Position numbers and translations under genes: made by a program
From: Microbacterium sp. AZCO
Lineage (GTDB): Bacteria > Actinomycetota > Actinomycetes > Actinomycetales > Microbacteriaceae
Length of the DNA stretch: 64,000 bases
Assembly (NCBI RefSeq): GCF_039614715.1
Contig: NZ_CP154857.1
Span: forward strand, 3,162,001-3,226,000
Direction of reading: 5' to 3'
Shown: positions 1 to 7,995 of the stretch, in pieces
Layout: each line of letters starts with the position of its first letter
Numbering within the stretch: the stretch's first letter is position 1
Notes under the pieces: generated by a model
Databases searched by the model: none
Told to the model about the DNA's origin: nothing
Seen by the model: only the letters and a program-made list of their open reading frames with translations

Positions 1-1113
1 TTCGGGGTCGCCCTGCTGTCGGCGCAGCTCGTGCGCACGTCGCGCGGCGCGAACTCCCTCGCCGTGTGGGTGCTCGTGGTGAGCTTCTTCATCGCGGGCA
101 TCGGCAACGCGGTCGGAACCCCGAGCGACGACCTGACCCACATGGAGAGCTCCTCGCTCACGTGGTTCTCCCCCTTCGGCTGGGCGGAGAACACGCGCGC
201 GTTCGACGAGAACCTGTGGTGGCCTGCGCTGCTGTGCCTCGGGGCGTTCGTCGTGCTCGCCGGAGCCGCCCTCGCTCTGCAGACGGTGCGCGACCTCGGC
301 GCGAGCATCCTCCCCGAGCGCCTCGGACGCTCGAACGCGCGGCCGGCCCTGTCGTCGACCACGGCGCTCGTCACGCGGCTCGCGACGCCGTCCGCGATCG
401 GCTGGGCAGCGGGCGCCTTCTTCGCCGGCGCGCTGTCAACCTCGCTCGGATCCGTCGTTAACCAGATGGGCTCGGACAATCCGGCCGTCGCCGACATGCT
501 CAAGGCCCTCTCGGCCGAAGCCGACCTCGAGCAGGCCGTCGTCGTCGTCTTCTTCACGATGGTGGGCCTGCTCGCGGCCTGCGCGGCCGTGCAGACCGTG
601 GCCCGTGCGCGGCAGGAAGAGGCGCACGGCACGGCAGAGCCCGTGCTCGCCTCCCCGGTCGACCGCGTCCGCTGGCTCGCCGACTTCGTCGTCATCGGGT
701 TCGTGTCGGTCGTGCTCACGTGCGCCGCGGGCTTCGTCGGCGCCTGGGCGGGCGGGGCGGGCACGGACAACGGCGCCGACCTCACCCGCAGCGCGTTCGT
801 CGCCGCGGCCGGGCAAGTGGTGGCCGCATCCGTCTTCCTCGTGCTCACCGCGCTCATCTTCACGGTCGCACCGCGGTGGACGATCCCACTCGGCTGGACC
901 CTCGTCACCGCCGCCATCGTGTTCGGGCTGTTCGGACCGCTGCTCGGCATGCCCGACTGGGTCACCAACCTCTCGCCCTTCTCCGTAGCACCCGTGCCGA
1001 GCGGGGACGAGGTGGACCTCCGCGGGATGTGGTGGCTGCTGGTCGCCGTGGCGGCGGGAGCCGTGGCATCCCTCTCCCTCATGCGCCGGCGCGAACTGGC
1101 CCCGGCGGGATAG
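1..1113 (+). CDS. ABC-2 type exporter permease, 5' truncated by window
   Basis: The reading frame is open from base 1, so the start lies upstream; 370 residues are visible. The protein is a multi-pass membrane protein with long hydrophobic stretches separated by loops, for example a segment with FFIAGIGNAV and a C-terminal pair around VAVAAGAVASLSLM. It resembles the large permeases of actinobacterial drug or polyketide ABC exporters, in which two six-helix halves are fused. The partner ATPase is presumably upstream, outside the window. The stop codon sits inside the ribosome binding site of the following regulator, so the two are probably co-transcribed. The family call rests on topology and context; the substrate is unknown. 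Confidence 0.7.
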   Translation, partial: FGVALLSAQLVRTSRGANSLAVWVLVVSFFIAGIGNAVGTPSDDLTHMESSSLTWFSPFGWAENTRAFDENLWWPALLCLGAFVVLAGAALALQTVRDLGASILPERLGRSNARPALSSTTALVTRLATPSAIGWAAGAFFAGALSTSLGSVVNQMGSDNPAVADMLKALSAEADLEQAVVVVFFTMVGLLAACAAVQTVARARQEEAHGTAEPVLASPVDRVRWLADFVVIGFVSVVLTCAAGFVGAWAGGAGTDNGADLTRSAFVAAAGQVVAASVFLVLTALIFTVAPRWTIPLGWTLVTAAIVFGLFGPLLGMPDWVTNLSPFSVAPVPSGDEVDLRGMWWLLVAVAAGAVASLSLMRRRELAPAG

Positions 1114-1121
1114 GAGGCGAC

Positions 1122-1580
1122 GTGGGGACGGAGCATCCCGGAATCGACCCTGCCGAGCAGGCGGCCGCGATGATGACGGCCGCCGGGATGCCGCGCATGC
1201 CCGCGCGCGTCATGATGGCGCTCGTCGCCGCGCCGGCCGACGGGTATACGGCAGCCGATCTGGGTGAGCGTCTCGGGGTGTCGGCGGCCGCGATCTCGGG
1301 AGCGGTCCAGTACCTGCAGCGCGTGCACTTCATCCGGCGCCGCGCCGTGCCGGGCGACCGGCGCGACCGCTACGAGATCGTGCCCGAGGTCTTCTACGAC
1401 TCCATGACGACCAACACGACGCTCTACGAGCGCACGGCCGAGCTCATGGACCGCATCGCGGAGGAGGCGGGCGACGATCACGCCGCACACGACCGCTCGC
1501 GGGAGATGGCCTCGTTCTTCCGATTCCTCGCGAAGCGGATGCCGGAGCTCGTCGCGGAGTGGGTGGACTCACGCGGGTGA
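1122..1580 (+). CDS. GbsR/MarR-like winged-helix transcriptional regulator
   Basis: A 152-residue cytoplasmic DNA-binding protein. Residues around 25-75 form a winged helix with the recognition segment LGVSAAAISGAVQYLQ, followed by a basic wing (RRRAVPGDRRDRY); the C-terminal part is helical and probably mediates dimerisation. The GTG start at 1122 is preceded by AGGAGG at 1112-1117, which overlaps the stop of the upstream permease and implies translational coupling. Regulators of this type commonly control the adjacent exporter genes, so it is inferred to regulate the ABC exporter whose permease ends at 1113. The inducer is unknown. Confidence 0.8.
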   Translation: MGTEHPGIDPAEQAAAMMTAAGMPRMPARVMMALVAAPADGYTAADLGERLGVSAAAISGAVQYLQRVHFIRRRAVPGDRRDRYEIVPEVFYDSMTTNTTLYERTAELMDRIAEEAGDDHAAHDRSREMASFFRFLAKRMPELVAEWVDSRG

Positions 1581-1590
1581 GCCCGGCCGG

Positions 1591-1596
1591 TAGCCT
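1591..1596 (+). promoter_or_regulatory. -10 box of leaderless promoter for rnhA
   Basis: TAGCCT lies seven bases upstream of the GTG at 1604, so transcription would begin at the start codon. There is no ribosome binding site in between. Confidence 0.6.
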
Positions 1597-1603
1597 TGCC
1601 CGA

Positions 1604-2134
1604 GTGACTTCGGACGATCGCTACATCGTGGCCACCGACGGCGCCTGCAAGGGCAACCCCGGACCGACGGGCTGGGCGTGGGTCGCCGAGGACGGGCACT
1701 GGGCCGCCGGGTCCCTCGTGACGGGCACGAACAACATCGGCGAGCTGCTCGGACTCCTCCGCGCGATCGACGACCACCGCGACGTCGACAACCTCGTGGT
1801 GCAGGCCGACTCCAAGTACGCGATCGACACGTACACGAAGTGGATGGACGGCCACCGCCGCCGGGGCTGGAAGACCTCCACCGGCGCACCGACGAAGAAC
1901 GTCGACCTGCTCGAGCAGCTCATCGAGGCGCGCGACGCCCGCCGGGCCGCCGGCCGTCCCGACGTCGTGCTGGAGCACGTGCGCGGACACTCGGGGCACG
2001 TGCTCAACGCGTGGGCGGACGAGCGCGCCGTGCGCGCGTCGGAGCACGCCGCGAAGGGCATCGAGTCGGCCTGGTCGTCGCTCGGCGCGCAGGACCGCAT
2101 CGACGTGTCGACACGCCCCAAGAACGGGCGCTGA
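1604..2134 (+). CDS. rnhA: Ribonuclease HI
   Basis: A 176-residue RNase H that cleaves the RNA strand of RNA-DNA hybrids using two metal ions. The catalytic carboxylates can be assigned as D12 (ATDGACKGNPGP), E47 (NNIGELLG), D69 (QADSKY) and D139 (NAWADE), with the conserved histidine in GHSGH near residue 129. The length is normal for the HI family. I chose GTG 1604 over an earlier in-frame start because it sits just after TAGCCT, in the leaderless arrangement used repeatedly in this window, and because the fold begins directly at this point. It stands alone between an upstream regulator and a convergent NUDIX gene. Confidence 0.93.
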   Translation: MTSDDRYIVATDGACKGNPGPTGWAWVAEDGHWAAGSLVTGTNNIGELLGLLRAIDDHRDVDNLVVQADSKYAIDTYTKWMDGHRRRGWKTSTGAPTKNVDLLEQLIEARDARRAAGRPDVVLEHVRGHSGHVLNAWADERAVRASEHAAKGIESAWSSLGAQDRIDVSTRPKNGR

Positions 2135-2140
2135 CCGCGC

Positions 2141-2623
2141 TCAGCCGCCCGCGGCCTCGGCGAGGTGCTCCTCCAGCGCATCCACCGCGGGGCGCTGACC
2201 CTTCACCAGGCGCGCGCGGGCGTCGGCCAGCGGCATCCACTCGGCTCTGTCCACTTCGGGGAACGACTGGCGACGGCCCGACCGCGGCGGCCACTCGAGC
2301 TCGAACTCGCCGAAGGCGAACTCCGTCGCCGTGAAGTCGGCCCCGTCGGCGACGAAGACCGTGATGCGCTTGCCCGACGAGTAGCTCCAGGTGCCGAGCT
2401 CGGCCACCGGAGTGTCGGGCGGGGCGACGCCGAGCTCCTCCTCGAACTCGCGGCGGGCGGCATCCAGGGGCGTCTCGGAGTCGGGGTCGTACTCGCCCTT
2501 GGGGATCGACCAGGCGCCCTCGTCCTTCGCGGCCCAGAACGGGCCGCCCATGTGCGCGATGAGGACCTCGGCCGCGCCCTCGCGCAGTCGATACAGCAGC
2601 AGCCCCGCGCTGTGGACCGGCAT
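2141..2623 (-). CDS. NUDIX hydrolase
   Basis: A 160-residue NUDIX-fold pyrophosphohydrolase. The Nudix box starts with PKGEYDPDSE and ends with REFEEELG, giving the metal-binding glutamates; the first spacing is one residue longer than the textbook motif. An aromatic segment (PFWAAKDEGAWSIPKG) precedes the box, as in small housekeeping NUDIX proteins that hydrolyse dinucleoside polyphosphates or related substrates. The ATG at 2623 gives the expected N-terminus (MPVHSAGLLLYR); the longer frame upstream runs through a palindromic repeat and is not coding. Substrate is unknown. Confidence 0.9.
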   Translation of the reverse strand: MPVHSAGLLLYRLREGAAEVLIAHMGGPFWAAKDEGAWSIPKGEYDPDSETPLDAARREFEEELGVAPPDTPVAELGTWSYSSGKRITVFVADGADFTATEFAFGEFELEWPPRSGRRQSFPEVDRAEWMPLADARARLVKGQRPAVDALEEHLAEAAGG

Positions 2624-2640
2624 CCCGACTCCCTTCCGCA

Positions 2641-2714
2641 GAAATGCGGAGATGTGCGCTTTTGCGGACGGATCGGTGCGATCCGATCCGACATTACGCA
2701 CATCTCCGCAATTC
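2641..2714. repeat. REP-A palindromic repeat, copy 1
   Basis: An inverted repeat with 18-base arms (2641-2658 and 2697-2714), identical except one position; the core is TGCGGAGATGTGCG. A second perfect hairpin (CGGATCG, GTG loop, CGATCCG, 2669-2685) sits in the loop. It ends 18 bases before the NUDIX start. A second copy with the same 12-base core is at 28975-29044, also just upstream of a minus-strand gene. Confidence 0.85.
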
Positions 2715-2721
2715 GGCACGC

Positions 2722-2742
2722 GGGTAGGGGGTGGGGCGGGGG
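2722..2742 (+). other. Candidate G-quadruplex tract
   Basis: Four G-runs of 3, 5, 4 and 5 bases separated by loops of only 2, 1 and 1 bases, on the plus strand, in the gap between two minus-strand genes. This fits the canonical G-quadruplex pattern. The plus strand is the template for the flanking genes. Confidence 0.5.
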
Positions 2743-2785
2743 CGCGCGGACGCGGGCGGGTGGGGGCGCGCGGGCGCGGGAGGGG

Positions 2786-2806
2786 CCCGGCGCCCGCGCC
2801 CGGGCG
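2786..2806 (-). terminator. GC-rich hairpin after aldo/keto reductase
   Basis: GCCCGG and CCGGGC arms lie directly downstream of the stop at 2815, so this could end the aldo/keto reductase transcript. There is no T-tract and the surroundings are extremely GC-rich, so the assignment is weak. Confidence 0.3.
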
Positions 2807-2814
2807 TCAGCGGG

Positions 2815-3828
2815 TCAGGCCGGGCGGCCCTTCGGCGAGACCTCGTAGGTCTTCTCGGGGTCGCGCTCCGCGACGCCGCCGAGGGCCTCGTCGATCGCGG
2901 CCATCGTGTCCGCGTCGAGCTTCACGCCCGAGGCCTTCACGTTGTCGGCGATCTGCTCGGGACGGGATGCTCCGACGAGCGCTGCCGACACGTTCGGGTT
3001 CTGCAGCACCCACGCGATCGCGAGCTGCGGCATCGTGAGCCCCGCGTCCGACGCGATCGGCTTGAGCTTCTGCACGGCCTCGAGCACGTCGTCGCGGAGC
3101 AGGCGCGAGATGAACTGTGCGCCGCTCTTCTCGTCGGTCGCGCGTGAGCCCTCGGGCACCGGCTGACCGGGCAGGTACTTGCCCGACAGCACGCCCTGCG
3201 CCATCGGCGACCAGACGATCTGCGAGATTCCGAGCTCCTCCGACGCGGGGATCACCTTCTCCTCGATGACGCGGTACAGCGCGGAGTACTGCGGCTGGTT
3301 GGAGACGAGCTGGAACTTCAGCTCCTTGGCCAGCGCCGCGCCCTCGCGCAGCTGCTCGGCCGTCCACTCCGAGACGCCGATGTAGAGCGCCTTGCCCTGT
3401 CGGACGATGTCGGCGAAGGCCTGCATCGTCTCTTCCAGCGGCGTCTCGTAGTCGTAGCGGTGCGCCTGGTAGAGGTCGACGTAGTCGACGCCGAGGCGCG
3501 AGAGCGACCCGTTGATGCCGTCCATGATGTGCTTGCGCGAGAGTCCCTGATCGTTCGGCCCCTTGGGACCGATGGGCCAGTAGACCTTCGTGAGGATCTC
3601 GAGCGACTCGCGCCGCTGACCCTGGATGGCCTTGCCGAGCACGACCTCGGCCGCCGTGTTCGCGTACGTGTCTGCGGTGTCGAAGGTCGTGATGCCGGCG
3701 TCGAGGGCCGCGTGGACCGTCGCGATCGCCGCACTGTCGTCGACCTGCGAGCCGTGGGTCACCCAGTTGCCGTAGGTGATCTCCGAGACCTTGAAGCCGC
3801 TGTTGCCGAGGTACCGATATTCGACCAT
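2815..3828 (-). CDS. Aldo/keto reductase, Kv-beta/YghZ type
   Basis: A 337-residue NADPH-dependent oxidoreductase with the (beta/alpha)8 barrel fold. The AKR tetrad is visible: Asp and Tyr in TFDTADTYANT, Lys in LTKVYWP and His in YQAHRYD. The C-terminal cofactor region includes SQIVWSPMAQGVLSGKY and VGASRPEQI. The sequence most resembles the voltage-gated K+ channel beta-subunit and YghZ subgroup that reduces small aldehydes. ATG 3828 begins the classic MVEYRYLGNSG N-terminus. A second AKR gene lies directly upstream on the same strand (57-base gap), so the two may form one transcript. Confidence 0.9.
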   Translation of the reverse strand: MVEYRYLGNSGFKVSEITYGNWVTHGSQVDDSAAIATVHAALDAGITTFDTADTYANTAAEVVLGKAIQGQRRESLEILTKVYWPIGPKGPNDQGLSRKHIMDGINGSLSRLGVDYVDLYQAHRYDYETPLEETMQAFADIVRQGKALYIGVSEWTAEQLREGAALAKELKFQLVSNQPQYSALYRVIEEKVIPASEELGISQIVWSPMAQGVLSGKYLPGQPVPEGSRATDEKSGAQFISRLLRDDVLEAVQKLKPIASDAGLTMPQLAIAWVLQNPNVSAALVGASRPEQIADNVKASGVKLDADTMAAIDEALGGVAERDPEKTYEVSPKGRPA

Positions 3829-3884
3829 TTGCTGATTTCTCTCCTGATTGGTGCCCGGCGCGGGCGCACCGGGCGATGTCGCCG

Positions 3885-4760
3885 TCAGAGCGAGGAGTCG
3901 AGCTCGGCTCGTTCGGCGGACGTGAGGACCAGGTCCGCGGCGAGCGCGGAATCCTGGATGCTGGCGGGCCGGGATGCCCCGGGGATCGGGATGACGCCGG
4001 GTGCGAGCCCGAGCTCCCACGCGAGGGTGACCTGCTGAGGGCTGACCCCGCGCTCGTCGGCGATGCGCTGGAAGGCGCCGAACGTCGTCGAGGCGTCGCG
4101 GTTGCGGCCGATCCCGCCGAGCGGCGACCAGGGCAGGAACGCGATCCCGTGCGCCGCGCAGTGGTCGAGCTCGGCGCGGCTCGAGCGGAACACGGGCGAG
4201 AACTGGTTCTGCACCGAGGCGAGTCGCCCGCCGAGCACCTCCTGCGCGATCCCGATCTGCGCGATGTCGGCGTTCGAGATGCCGGCGAGCTCGATGACGC
4301 CCTCGTCGAGGAGGTCGCGCAGGGCGCCGACCGAGTCGGCGTAGGGCACCTCGGGATCGTGGCGGTGGAACTGGTAGAGCCCGATGGCCTCGACCCCGAG
4401 TCGCCGGGCCGACGCCTTCGCGGCCTCCTTGAGGTACTCGGGCCGCCCGCTGCGGCGCCACGGCCCCCCGCCTGAGCCGGGCGGACGCTGCAGGCCGCCC
4501 TTCGTCGCGACCAGGACAGCCGACGTGTCGCCGCCATACGAGGCGAGCGCCTTCGCGACGAGTCGCTCGTTGTGCCCCGGCTCGCCGTCGGACGGCAGGT
4601 GGTAGGCGTCCGCGGTGTCGATGAAGGTGATGCCGGCGTCGAGAGCCGCGTGGATCGTCGCGACCGCCTGCTCGGGGTCGGGCCTGCCCTCGATCGACAT
4701 CGGCATGCCGCCGATTCCGATGGCGCTGACGGTCCGGGTTCCGATCGTCCTGAGCTGCAT
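3885..4760 (-). CDS. Aldo/keto reductase
   Basis: A 291-residue AKR-fold oxidoreductase, shorter than its neighbour. The catalytic tetrad is present: Asp/Tyr in FIDTADAYHLPS, Lys in VATKGG and His in YQFHRHDP. The NADPH-binding end shows PIPGASRPASIQ. The start at 4760 (MQLRTIGTR) has a GGAAGG ribosome site five to six bases upstream; a TAGGGT hexamer further upstream is a candidate -10. Substrate is not predictable. Tandem paralogous AKRs suggest a small detoxification or carbonyl-reduction unit. Confidence 0.88.
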   Translation of the reverse strand: MQLRTIGTRTVSAIGIGGMPMSIEGRPDPEQAVATIHAALDAGITFIDTADAYHLPSDGEPGHNERLVAKALASYGGDTSAVLVATKGGLQRPPGSGGGPWRRSGRPEYLKEAAKASARRLGVEAIGLYQFHRHDPEVPYADSVGALRDLLDEGVIELAGISNADIAQIGIAQEVLGGRLASVQNQFSPVFRSSRAELDHCAAHGIAFLPWSPLGGIGRNRDASTTFGAFQRIADERGVSPQQVTLAWELGLAPGVIPIPGASRPASIQDSALAADLVLTSAERAELDSSL

Positions 4761-4857
4761 GTCGCCTTCCGCCGCGTCGTCCTGCCCTGACACCCTAGGC
4801 ACGCGCGCGATGAGAAGTCCAACAACGCCGGTCGATGGCATTTAGAACATCAGGCGA

Positions 4858-5607
4858 TCAATCGACCGAGGCGGCGAGCCACTCCTCGAGCGTCTCGGAG
4901 TCGATGACCGCGTCACCCACGGGAACGAGACTCGTGTCGTCGACGATGCGGCCGAAATAGCCGGCCGACGGATCGGACACGACCTCGCGCCCGTCACCGG
5001 CGGCGGCGAGCACCCGCGTGACGAGGGTCGAGATGGGCGCTCGCTCGGGGCCCGCGATCTCGATGGCGCCCGCGGGAGCGGCCGTCGCGGCATCGGCGAC
5101 GGCCCGCGCGACCGCCGCCGCGGCGATGGGCTGCATCGCGCTGGGCGCGACCCGGACGCGGCCGTCGACGGTGCTCGCATCGGCGATGTCGGCGAGGAAC
5201 TCGAAGAACTGCGTCGCCCGCACGATCGTGAAGGGCACGGGCCCCTCCTGGATGATCCGCTCCTGCACCACCTTGCCCGCGAGGTACCCACGTGCGTCCG
5301 GGTCGCGGTCGACGCCGACGATGCCGAGCGCGACGTGGTGCCCGACGCCCGCGCGAGCCTCGGCAGCCAGCTGATTGCGCGTGGACGCGGTGAAGAAGGC
5401 GATGGATGCCTCCTCCGCGAAGTCCCGCGGATTCGTGACGTCGACGATCGCGTCGGCGCCCGCGAAGGCCTCGTCGAGGCCCACGCCAGCCGCGGCATCC
5501 ACTCCCGTCGAGGGGGAGGCCGCCATCGCCTCATGCCCGCGCTCCCGCAGCAGCGCGACGACCTGCCGCCCGATGAGGCCCGTTCCACCCAGTACGACGA
5601 TCTTCAT
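4858..5607 (-). CDS. NmrA-like NAD(P)H-binding reductase (atypical SDR)
   Basis: A 249-residue Rossmann-fold protein starting MKIVVLGGTGLIGRQV, the glycine-rich NAD(P) loop of atypical SDR/NmrA-like proteins; it lacks the classical YxxxK triad. Such proteins include quinone/azo-type reductases and redox sensors. The ATG at 5607 is preferred to the GTG at 5613 because AAGGGG is correctly spaced only for the former. It is divergent from an Rrf2 regulator (5688), with two matching palindromes in the 80-base gap. The same Rrf2 plus NAD(P)H-binding protein pairing occurs as ywnA/ywnB in Bacillus, so regulation by the neighbour is likely. Confidence 0.85.
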   Translation of the reverse strand: MKIVVLGGTGLIGRQVVALLRERGHEAMAASPSTGVDAAAGVGLDEAFAGADAIVDVTNPRDFAEEASIAFFTASTRNQLAAEARAGVGHHVALGIVGVDRDPDARGYLAGKVVQERIIQEGPVPFTIVRATQFFEFLADIADASTVDGRVRVAPSAMQPIAAAAVARAVADAATAAPAGAIEIAGPERAPISTLVTRVLAAAGDGREVVSDPSAGYFGRIVDDTSLVPVGDAVIDSETLEEWLAASVD

Positions 5608-5621
5608 GCCCACCCCTTACT

Positions 5622-5668
5622 CGGATAACTCTTGTCCGAGTTCAAGATACCCGGACACCCACTGTCCG
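5622..5668. promoter_or_regulatory. Twin operator, CGGAYA-N5-TGTCCG x2
   Basis: Two palindromes occupy 5622-5638 (CGGATA, 5 bases, TGTCCG) and 5652-5668 (CGGACA, 5 bases, TGTCCG). Their centres are exactly 30 bp apart, close to three helical turns, placing two dimers on one DNA face. The second lies over the -35 region of the Rrf2 gene, and the pair covers the divergent promoter of the NmrA-like gene. This is inferred to be the autoregulatory binding region of the Rrf2 protein. Confidence 0.7.
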
Positions 5669-5675
5669 AGTCAAG

Positions 5676-5681
5676 TACGAT
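5676..5681 (+). promoter_or_regulatory. -10 box of leaderless promoter for Rrf2 gene
   Basis: TACGAT lies six bases before the ATG at 5688. The operator at 5652-5668 ends seven bases upstream, where bound repressor would block RNA polymerase. Confidence 0.6.
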
Positions 5682-5687
5682 CTCGGC

Positions 5688-6170
5688 ATGAGGATGTCGG
5701 GGGGCGTGGAGTGGGCGCTGCACTGCTGCGTCGCCCTCACGGACATGGATCGGCCGGTGCCGGCCTCGACGCTCGCACGGTTCCACGACGTGTCGACGAC
5801 GTACCTCGCGAAGCAGCTGCAGGCGCTCGCGCGTGCGCGGCTCGTGCGGTCGGTGCAGGGCAAAGCGGGGGGCTACGTGCTCACCCGCTCCCCCGACGAG
5901 ATCACGGTGCTCGACGTCGTCGCGGCGATCGAGGGACCGGAGCCGCAGTTCGTGTGCACCGAGATCCGGCAGCGCGGACCCCTCGCGGCCTCGCCAGAGG
6001 ACTGCCTGCGGGCGTGCGCCGTGCATCGAGCCATGCTCGCGGCGGAGCAGTCGTGGCGGGACTCGCTCCGCGGCGTGACGATCGCCGACCTCGCCGCGAC
6101 GGTCGACCGCGACGCGGGCCCCGAGGTGCGCCCCCGGACGCGCGCCTGGCTCGCCGCGCCGAGCGGTTAG
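5688..6170 (+). CDS. Rrf2-family transcriptional regulator
   Basis: A 160-residue regulator. The N-terminal winged helix (residues 1-65) carries the Rrf2 pattern with STTYLAKQLQALARARLVRS and the wing GKAGGYVLTR. Three cysteines at 90, 106 and 110 occupy the region that holds the Fe-S cluster or redox-active cysteines in many Rrf2 proteins, but the first spacing (15 residues) is wider than in NsrR or IscR, so cluster binding is uncertain. It is transcribed divergently from the NmrA-like reductase, with two operators between. It is inferred to be a redox- or electrophile-responsive autorepressor. Confidence 0.85.
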   Translation: MRMSGGVEWALHCCVALTDMDRPVPASTLARFHDVSTTYLAKQLQALARARLVRSVQGKAGGYVLTRSPDEITVLDVVAAIEGPEPQFVCTEIRQRGPLAASPEDCLRACAVHRAMLAAEQSWRDSLRGVTIADLAATVDRDAGPEVRPRTRAWLAAPSG

Positions 6171-6298
6171 ACCTCCGCCGGCGCGCCCGCGCCCAGCGGT
6201 TGGACCTCCGCCGGCGCGAGACGCCGAGCGGCTACGCCTCCGCGCCGCGCGCGACGCCGGTGCGAGACGCCGGGCGGCTACGCCTCCGCGCCGCGCGC
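6158..6298. repeat. Imperfect tandem repeat at convergent gene ends
   Basis: Four degenerate copies of a unit of the form GCCGAGCGG-(C/T)TA-GACCTCCGCC...GCGCG lie at roughly 6158, 6191, 6223 and 6269 (spacing 33, 32, 46). The first contains the Rrf2 stop and the last encodes the C-terminal residues and stop of the convergent DUF4407 gene. Thus the ends of both genes were shaped by the same duplication. Confidence 0.75.
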
Positions 6299-7903
6299 GA
6301 TGTCGGCGCGCTCCTGCCAGCTGCGCGCAGTGACGCGGTCGAGCGAGACCTGACGGCGCAGGGCGTCGGCCTGCTCGTACAGCGACGGCGGGCCCCAGCT
6401 CGTGAGCACCTTCACGAGCACGGGAAGGAGCTCGATCATGAAGAACAGGATCGCGATGAGCCAGTGCGCCCACGCGAGAGTGGGCTCCTTGGCCGACAGT
6501 CGCTCGAGGCCGCTGATCTGGCTGAGGAGGCCCACGGCGCCGGCGTTGCCGCTCGCGACCTCGGCTGCGCGCGCGTTGTACGCGGCGAGCGCCGCCTCGT
6601 ACTGCTCGCGGGCGGCGGGGAGCTCGTCCTTCGCCTGCTGCTTGTTCTGAGCCTCGGACGCGCTCGCATCGGCGGTGCCGTTCGCCTGCGCGTCGGCGAG
6701 GTCGGCCTGCGCGGCGGTCAGCTTCGCGGCGAGGTCGTCGTAGGCCGCCTGCGCCGAGGCGAGCTGGTCCTTCGCCGCCGTGGAGCTCGCGCCCTCACCG
6801 GCGACGCCCGTGCAGCCGGGCACCTCGCCCGCGCCCTGGCCCGTGAGCTCGCACTGGTAGATCGCGCGCGCCTGGTCGATCACCTGCTGCTGCGCCGCGA
6901 GCTTGGCGGTCAGGTCGTCGACCGTCGCCTGGGCCGAGGAGGTCGCGGCCGACGTCGTGTCGGCGCCCGCGACGACGCCGCTCGCGGCCTGGCTTTCGAG
7001 GGCCGAGACACGCTCGCTCGCGGCATCCAGAGCCTTCTTCTCGGGGCCGCTCGTGACGGCATCCTGATCCGACTGGGCCTGCACGAGGTTGGTCGCCGTC
7101 ACCTCACGCGCGATGTCGTTGTGGAACACCTGCAGGACGAGCGGCTCGGCCACGACGATGCCGATGACGGCCGCCATGATGATGCGGGGGATCGCGAGCC
7201 CGATGAGACGGCCGATGCTGTGCGTCGAGCGCATCGTCGAGGTGAGGAAGCGGTCGAGGTTGAAGATGATGAGCATCCACACGATCGCGAGGGGAAGAGC
7301 ACCCCACGCGACGATCCGCACGCCCGTCGTGAGCGCGAAGTACATCGAGATCGCCGAGATGAGTGCGGTGCCCGCGATCACGAAGAACATCTGCACGAAG
7401 CGCGGCTGCTCGGTCGGCACCTGGTCGAGCACCGACGAGTCCGCGCCGCCCAGCACCGCGAGCCGGCGCCATCCCGAGACGCGCTCGCGCTTGGGCCGCG
7501 TCGCGCGCGTGGTGCGGACGGGAGGAGCGGATGCCGCGACCGCCGGCTCCGCGGTCGGCTCGGGGCCGGTCGGCTCGGGGCCGGTCGGCTCTGCGTCACT
7601 CGGGTCGGCCTCGACCGGCTCGTCGAAGGCGCCCCACTCCCCCACGGTCGCCTGCGAGTCGTCGGGCCTGGTGACCGCGACGGGCTGCGTCGGGTTCATC
7701 GCGATGGCGTCCTCGAGGAGGTCGCGCGTCACGGGGTACGGGTCTTCGGGGCCGTCGTCGAGGCTCTCGTCGCGGGGCTCGCCCGCCGCCTGCTGGGCGC
7801 GCACGTCGTCGAGGTAGAGATCGTCCGGCGTGTCGCCGTCGATCCCGAACTCGATGCGGCCGTCGGACCCGAACCTGCCCGGCCGGTGTGCGGAGAAAGA
7901 CAT
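6278..7903 (-). CDS. DUF4407 domain membrane coiled-coil protein
   Basis: A 541-residue membrane protein. Residues 1-150 are an acidic, low-complexity cytoplasmic region with a short PTGPE repeat. Two hydrophobic segments follow (FVIAGTALISAISMYFA and WGALPLAIVWMLIIF), with the DUF4407 signature FNLDRFLTSTMR, then a third near AAVIGIVVAEPLVL. Residues about 270-455 are an Ala/Gln/Asp-rich coiled coil containing a Cys pair; a final hydrophobic segment (HWLIAILFFMIELLPVLVK) precedes the tail. This matches the usual DUF4407 architecture; the molecular function is unknown. It has a leaderless promoter of its own. Confidence 0.85.
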   Translation of the reverse strand: MSFSAHRPGRFGSDGRIEFGIDGDTPDDLYLDDVRAQQAAGEPRDESLDDGPEDPYPVTRDLLEDAIAMNPTQPVAVTRPDDSQATVGEWGAFDEPVEADPSDAEPTGPEPTGPEPTAEPAVAASAPPVRTTRATRPKRERVSGWRRLAVLGGADSSVLDQVPTEQPRFVQMFFVIAGTALISAISMYFALTTGVRIVAWGALPLAIVWMLIIFNLDRFLTSTMRSTHSIGRLIGLAIPRIIMAAVIGIVVAEPLVLQVFHNDIAREVTATNLVQAQSDQDAVTSGPEKKALDAASERVSALESQAASGVVAGADTTSAATSSAQATVDDLTAKLAAQQQVIDQARAIYQCELTGQGAGEVPGCTGVAGEGASSTAAKDQLASAQAAYDDLAAKLTAAQADLADAQANGTADASASEAQNKQQAKDELPAAREQYEAALAAYNARAAEVASGNAGAVGLLSQISGLERLSAKEPTLAWAHWLIAILFFMIELLPVLVKVLTSWGPPSLYEQADALRRQVSLDRVTARSWQERADIARGAEA

Positions 7904-7909
7904 CCCGAC

Positions 7910-7915
7910 AGCCTA
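7910..7915 (-). promoter_or_regulatory. -10 box of leaderless promoter for DUF4407 gene
   Basis: On the minus strand TAGGCT lies six bases before the ATG at 7903. Confidence 0.55.
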
Positions 7916-7995
7916 GAAAGGGCAACCTGTGCGCCAGGTGAGTCCCCTGGTCAGCGGGACTGCGCCGGCGTCCGCCTGAGGGCTGCATCCACGTG

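Noticed and set aside
2624..2719. N-terminal extension of the NUDIX protein to 2719
   Set aside because: The added residues are encoded by the REP-A palindrome and do not resemble NUDIX N-termini.
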